From JAATFS01 sp037145635 (lineage in GTDB: Bacteria > Pseudomonadota > Gammaproteobacteria > Xanthomonadales > Xanthomonadaceae), in contig JBBCXB010000003.1 in assembly GCA_037145635.1 (NCBI GenBank), forward strand, positions 1-64,000: 64,000 bases of DNA, read 5' to 3'. A program made the translations under genes and the position numbers. This document shows, in pieces, positions 61,303-64,000 of the stretch (the stretch's first letter is position 1; each line of letters starts with the position of its first letter). The notes beneath the pieces were generated by a model. The model did no database searches and was not told the origin of the DNA. It worked only from the letters and a program-made list of their open reading frames with translations.

Positions 61303-62736
61303 ATGCAGTCCTGGCTCAGGCGCAAGTCCATCGATCAGGTCACCGTCCACGAGGAAGGCCGGCGCCTGGTCCCGACCCTGAGCTGGCCGCACCTGATCGC
61401 GCTGGGCATCGGCGCGATCGTCGGCACCGGCATCTACACCCTGATCGGCGTGGGCGCCGACAAGGCCGGCCCCGCGGTGCTGCTGTCGTTCCTGGCCGCC
61501 GGCATCGTCTGCGCCTGCGCGGCACTGGCCTACGCGGAAATGGCCACGATGATGCCGGCCGCCGGCAGTGCCTACACCTACAGCTACATCGCGCTGGGCG
61601 AGAGCATCGCCTGGGTGGTGGGCTGGAGCCTGATCCTGGAGTACTCGCTGGTGGTCAGCACCGTGGCAGTGGGCTGGTCGGGCTACTTCGTCGGCTTCCT
61701 GGCCTGGGTGAGCCAGCAGTTCGGCGTGGACGCGAGCCTGCCCGCGGCCCTGGCCGCCGGCCCCCACGCCGGCGGCGTGGTCAACCTGCCGGCGGTGGTG
61801 ATCACCTTCCTGGTCGCCGGCCTGCTGATGGCCGGCACCAAGGAGAGCGCCACGCTCAACGCGGTGCTGGTGGTGCTGAAGATCATCGCGCTCGGCGTGT
61901 TCGTGGCGGTGGCGCTGCCGGCGTTCGACAGCCAGAACCTGCAGCCGTTCATGCCCTACGGGTTCTCCAAGTCGATGGGACCGGACGGCGTGGAGCGCGG
62001 CGTGATGGCCGCGGCGGCCATCATCTTCTTCGCGTTCTACGGCTTCGATGCGATCTCCACCGCGGCCGAGGAGACCCGCAACCCGGCGCGCGACCTGTCG
62101 ATCGGCATCGTCGGCTCGATGATCGGCTGCACGTTGATCTACGTGCTGGTGGCGCTGGCCGCGGTGGGCGCGATGCGCTTCACCGTGTTCGGCCAGAGCC
62201 CGGAGCCGCTGGCGCTGATCATGCGCGAGCTGGGCCACGGCAAGGCCGCGGTGCTGATCGGGGCGGTGGCGATCATCGCCCTGCCGACGGTGCTGCTGGC
62301 GTTCCTGTACGGCCAGAGCCGGATCTTCTTCGTGATGTCGCGCGACGGCCTGCTGCCGCGCGGGCTGTCCACGGTCAACAAGCGCACCGGTACCCCGATC
62401 GCGACCACGCTGTTCACCGCGGTACTGGTGGCGGCCCTGGCGGGCGTGGCGCGGCTGGACGAGATCGCCGCGCTGGCCAATGCCGGCACCCTGGCCGCGT
62501 TCACTGCGGTGGCCGTGTGCCTGCTGGTGCTGCGCCAGCGCGAGCCGCAGCGCGTGCGCAGCTTCCGCACGCCCCTGGCGTGGGTGGTCGGCCCGGTGGC
62601 GATCCTGGGCTGCCTGTACCTGTTCCGGAGCCTGCCCATGACCACCCAGCTGTGGTTCGGCGCCTGGAATGCCCTGGGCCTGGTCGTCTACCTGGCCTAC
62701 GGCCGCCGCAACAGCCAGTTGGCGCGGCGCGGCTAG
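61303..62736 (+). CDS. cationic amino acid transporter-like APC-family permease
   Basis: This 477-residue permease has twelve membrane segments. The substrate-binding loop of the first helix, GIGAIVGTGIYTLIG, and the block FFAFYGFDAISTAAEETRNP in helix 6 are signatures of the cationic amino acid transporter group within the APC superfamily. It takes up or exchanges basic or other amino acids in the inner membrane. It stands as a single gene. Confidence 0.92.
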   Translation: MQSWLRRKSIDQVTVHEEGRRLVPTLSWPHLIALGIGAIVGTGIYTLIGVGADKAGPAVLLSFLAAGIVCACAALAYAEMATMMPAAGSAYTYSYIALGESIAWVVGWSLILEYSLVVSTVAVGWSGYFVGFLAWVSQQFGVDASLPAALAAGPHAGGVVNLPAVVITFLVAGLLMAGTKESATLNAVLVVLKIIALGVFVAVALPAFDSQNLQPFMPYGFSKSMGPDGVERGVMAAAAIIFFAFYGFDAISTAAEETRNPARDLSIGIVGSMIGCTLIYVLVALAAVGAMRFTVFGQSPEPLALIMRELGHGKAAVLIGAVAIIALPTVLLAFLYGQSRIFFVMSRDGLLPRGLSTVNKRTGTPIATTLFTAVLVAALAGVARLDEIAALANAGTLAAFTAVAVCLLVLRQREPQRVRSFRTPLAWVVGPVAILGCLYLFRSLPMTTQLWFGAWNALGLVVYLAYGRRNSQLARRG

Positions 62737-62836
62737 CCGACGGCGGGGCAGGTCCCCGCCGTCGCGCGCCACGCAGGCGTACGTGCCGCAGTACGGCGGC
62801 ATCGCGCCGTACCGACGCCACGGCCGCCGGCCGGGC

Positions 62837-62866
62837 AAAAAAAAGCCCGGTCGCGAGACCGGGCTT
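62837..62866 (-). terminator. intrinsic terminator of the DUF2628 gene
   Basis: The stem AAGCCCGGTC / GACCGGGCTT with a 4-base loop (62843-62866) is followed, in minus-strand reading, by a run of eight T (62837-62844). This is a standard Rho-independent terminator 54 bp after the DUF2628 stop. On the plus strand no T-run follows, so it mainly serves the leftward gene. Confidence 0.85.
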
Positions 62867-62920
62867 CGGTGCCGTGGCGGGCGGCTCAGGAGGGGAGCCA
62901 TCCGCCGCGGACGCAACCGC

Positions 62921-63322
62921 TTACCACCAGCGCACGCCTTCGTACGGATTCCAGCTGGTGCTGCCCTTCACCCGGTCCAGGTAGAACGCGTAGTTGGCGG
63001 CCATGGCGGTCAGCAGGGTGAAGGCGAACCCGAACGCGCGCACCACCATGTCGGGCAGGAACACGCCCAGCACGCCCAGCGCCAGCGAGATGCCGACCAG
63101 CGCCAGCGCCTTGCGCCACAGGCCGAGGATGAAGAAGTAGATGAAGCCGAAGAAGAACGCGTAGAAGTTGGTCCCGACCTTGATGCGCTCGCCGAAGGAC
63201 AGTTCCTTCAGGGCCGTCTTGAAGCGGGGATCCTTGGGGCCCCCGGTCCGGTCGAAGAAGTCGAAGCGGAACTGCCACTTGGGGCTGAGCGTGGAGCGGT
63301 CGAACGGGATCTGGCTATTCAT
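62921..63322 (-). CDS. DUF2628-like small integral membrane protein
   Basis: This 133-residue protein has a soluble N-terminus (about 1-45; WQFRFDFFDRTGG) followed by about three hydrophobic segments (NFYAFFFGFIYFFILGLW, then ISLALGVLGVFLP and a third). The layout is that of DUF2628, whose function is not known. ATG at 63322 is preferred over an in-frame GTG at 63334. A LacI-type palindrome lies 19 bp upstream of the ATG. Confidence 0.75.
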   Translation of the reverse strand: MNSQIPFDRSTLSPKWQFRFDFFDRTGGPKDPRFKTALKELSFGERIKVGTNFYAFFFGFIYFFILGLWRKALALVGISLALGVLGVFLPDMVVRAFGFAFTLLTAMAANYAFYLDRVKGSTSWNPYEGVRWW

Positions 63323-63340
63323 GAGAGTCAGCACGATGAT

Positions 63341-63356
63341 ATGTAATCGTTTTCAT
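63341..63356. promoter_or_regulatory. LacI/GalR-type palindromic operator
   Basis: ATGTAATCGTTTTCAT fits the LacI-family pattern TGWAANCGNTNWCA with the central CG step. It is AT-rich within a GC-rich surround and lies immediately upstream of the DUF2628 gene. Xanthomonads use such sites for LacI-type sugar regulators; which regulator binds here is not known. Confidence 0.5.
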
Positions 63357-63511
63357 GATACCCCAGTTGCCCATTCAGGTCACCCGGGCAAGTGCGCACC
63401 GGCTCCGGACTCCCAGACCAGAGCCTTGACCGGATCCGCATACCGATTCCATTACGACCGCACAGGCCGGTTCTGCGCCGCCGCCGCGGGCGCTCGCGCG
63501 ACGGCCACGGC

Positions 63512-64000
63512 CTAGCGCGAGGTAAGTTCGTGCCCGCGCCGCTCGCGGCGCCGCGCATACAGGGCCTTGTCCGCGCGGCGCAGGGTCTCGGGCAGCGGCT
63601 CGCCCGCTTCGGCCGCGGCCACGCCCAGGGTGAAGGCGATCGGCGCCTCGTCGGCCTCGGCCTCGTAGGCCTGCGCCAGGGCGTGCAGCTCGTCGAGCGT
63701 GGCTTCGTGCACCAGCACCAGGAACTCGTCACCACCGAGCCGGACCAACCGGTCCTGCCGGCGCAGCCGGCCGTTGAGGAACCAGGCCATCCCCACCAGC
63801 ACCTCGTCGCCGGCCTGGTGGCCATGGGTGTCGTTGACGAGCTTGAACTTGTCCAGGTCCACCACCAGGCAGCCCCAGCGCACCGGCGGCCCGGGCTGGC
63901 GCTCAAGGTCCTGCAGGAAGCGCCGGTTGTAGCAGCTGGTCAGCGGGTCGGTGAACGACCACTCCAGCAGCTGCTTCTCCTGCTGGTACTGCACGCTGAC
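63512..64000 (-). CDS. GGDEF-domain diguanylate cyclase, 5' end off the window
   Basis: The visible 162 residues are the C-terminal part of a diguanylate cyclase: FTDPLTSCYNRRFL, VDLDKFKLVNDTHGHQAGDEVL, and the active site RLGGDEFLVL. A RRQD five residues upstream of GGDEF is the product-inhibition I-site. The frame continues past the right edge, so sensory or transmembrane domains lie outside. It makes cyclic di-GMP from GTP. Confidence 0.9.
   Translation of the reverse strand, partial: VSVQYQQEKQLLEWSFTDPLTSCYNRRFLQDLERQPGPPVRWGCLVVDLDKFKLVNDTHGHQAGDEVLVGMAWFLNGRLRRQDRLVRLGGDEFLVLVHEATLDELHALAQAYEAEADEAPIAFTLGVAAAEAGEPLPETLRRADKALYARRRERRGHELTSR

Noticed and set aside
1..64000. tRNA, rRNA, prophage or complete insertion sequence
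   Set aside because: I saw no tRNA cloverleaf with CCA end, no rRNA segments, and no transposase, integrase or phage structural gene.

Overview
The window is about 64 kb of GC-rich chromosome with dense, mostly short-spaced genes. It looks like a member of the Xanthomonadaceae (the Xanthomonas, Stenotrophomonas, Lysobacter, Luteimonas and Pseudoxanthomonas neighbourhood). The basis is a heme oxygenase plus bacteriophytochrome pair in which the phytochrome ends in a PAS domain instead of a kinase, a complete mlaFEDCB-mlaA operon, several TonB-dependent receptors and the general base composition. Genus is not resolved. I see no tRNA, rRNA, CRISPR array, prophage or complete insertion sequence.

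Layout. 1-240: three tandem leftward promoters that look like those of an rRNA operon lying off the left edge. 0.5-1.7 kb: a BenE-type transporter. 1.8-4.3 kb: bphO-bphP red-light sensing pair. 4.4-6.6 kb: an MltB-type lytic transglycosylase fused in frame to a hexose-phosphate mutarotase. 6.7-10.9 kb: a Fur-box-preceded two-component system converging on a TonB-dependent receptor. 10.9-11.6 kb: two small genes. 11.8-18.3 kb: folE followed by jetA-jetB-jetC, an SMC/MukB-like complex of the Wadjet type I family but with no jetD nuclease beside it. 18.4-23.7 kb: MarR regulator, DUF1656, HlyD adaptor, outer-membrane factor and FUSC pump, an aromatic or fusaric-acid type efflux operon. 23.8-27.6 kb: an MHS-family carrier and a siderophore receptor with its own Fur box. 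27.7-35.6 kb: small metabolic, regulatory and stress genes, including an unpaired barstar-like protein, a TonB-like protein, an SDR/TetR divergent pair, a hipBA toxin-antitoxin module and a quinone reductase with its TetR regulator.

35.6-38.2 kb is an islet of small genes and relics with lower GC and poorer coding density. It holds two lipoproteins, a small membrane protein, a decayed second copy of the nearby TetR gene and another relic. 38.2-48.3 kb: recC-recB-recD; recD carries two identical 48-bp palindromic repeats inside its reading frame. 48.5-52.7 kb: the mla operon for retrograde phospholipid transport, ending in a perfect hairpin. 52.9-64 kb: glutathione peroxidase, rmuC flanked by two paralogous cysteine-rich secreted proteins, GST, a medium-chain reductase divergent from a LysR gene, a LysE exporter, small proteins, a cationic amino-acid permease, a DUF2628 membrane protein behind a LacI-type palindrome, and the C-terminal part of a GGDEF diguanylate cyclase cut by the right edge.

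Themes: iron-responsive uptake (two Fur boxes), envelope upkeep (mla, lytic transglycosylase, TonB-like protein), DNA surveillance and repair (jetABC, recBCD, rmuC) and toxic-compound handling (FUSC efflux, GST, Gpx, quinone reductase). The most notable items are the jetD-less jetABC cluster linked to folE, the transglycosylase-mutarotase fusion, and the in-frame palindromic repeats in recD.
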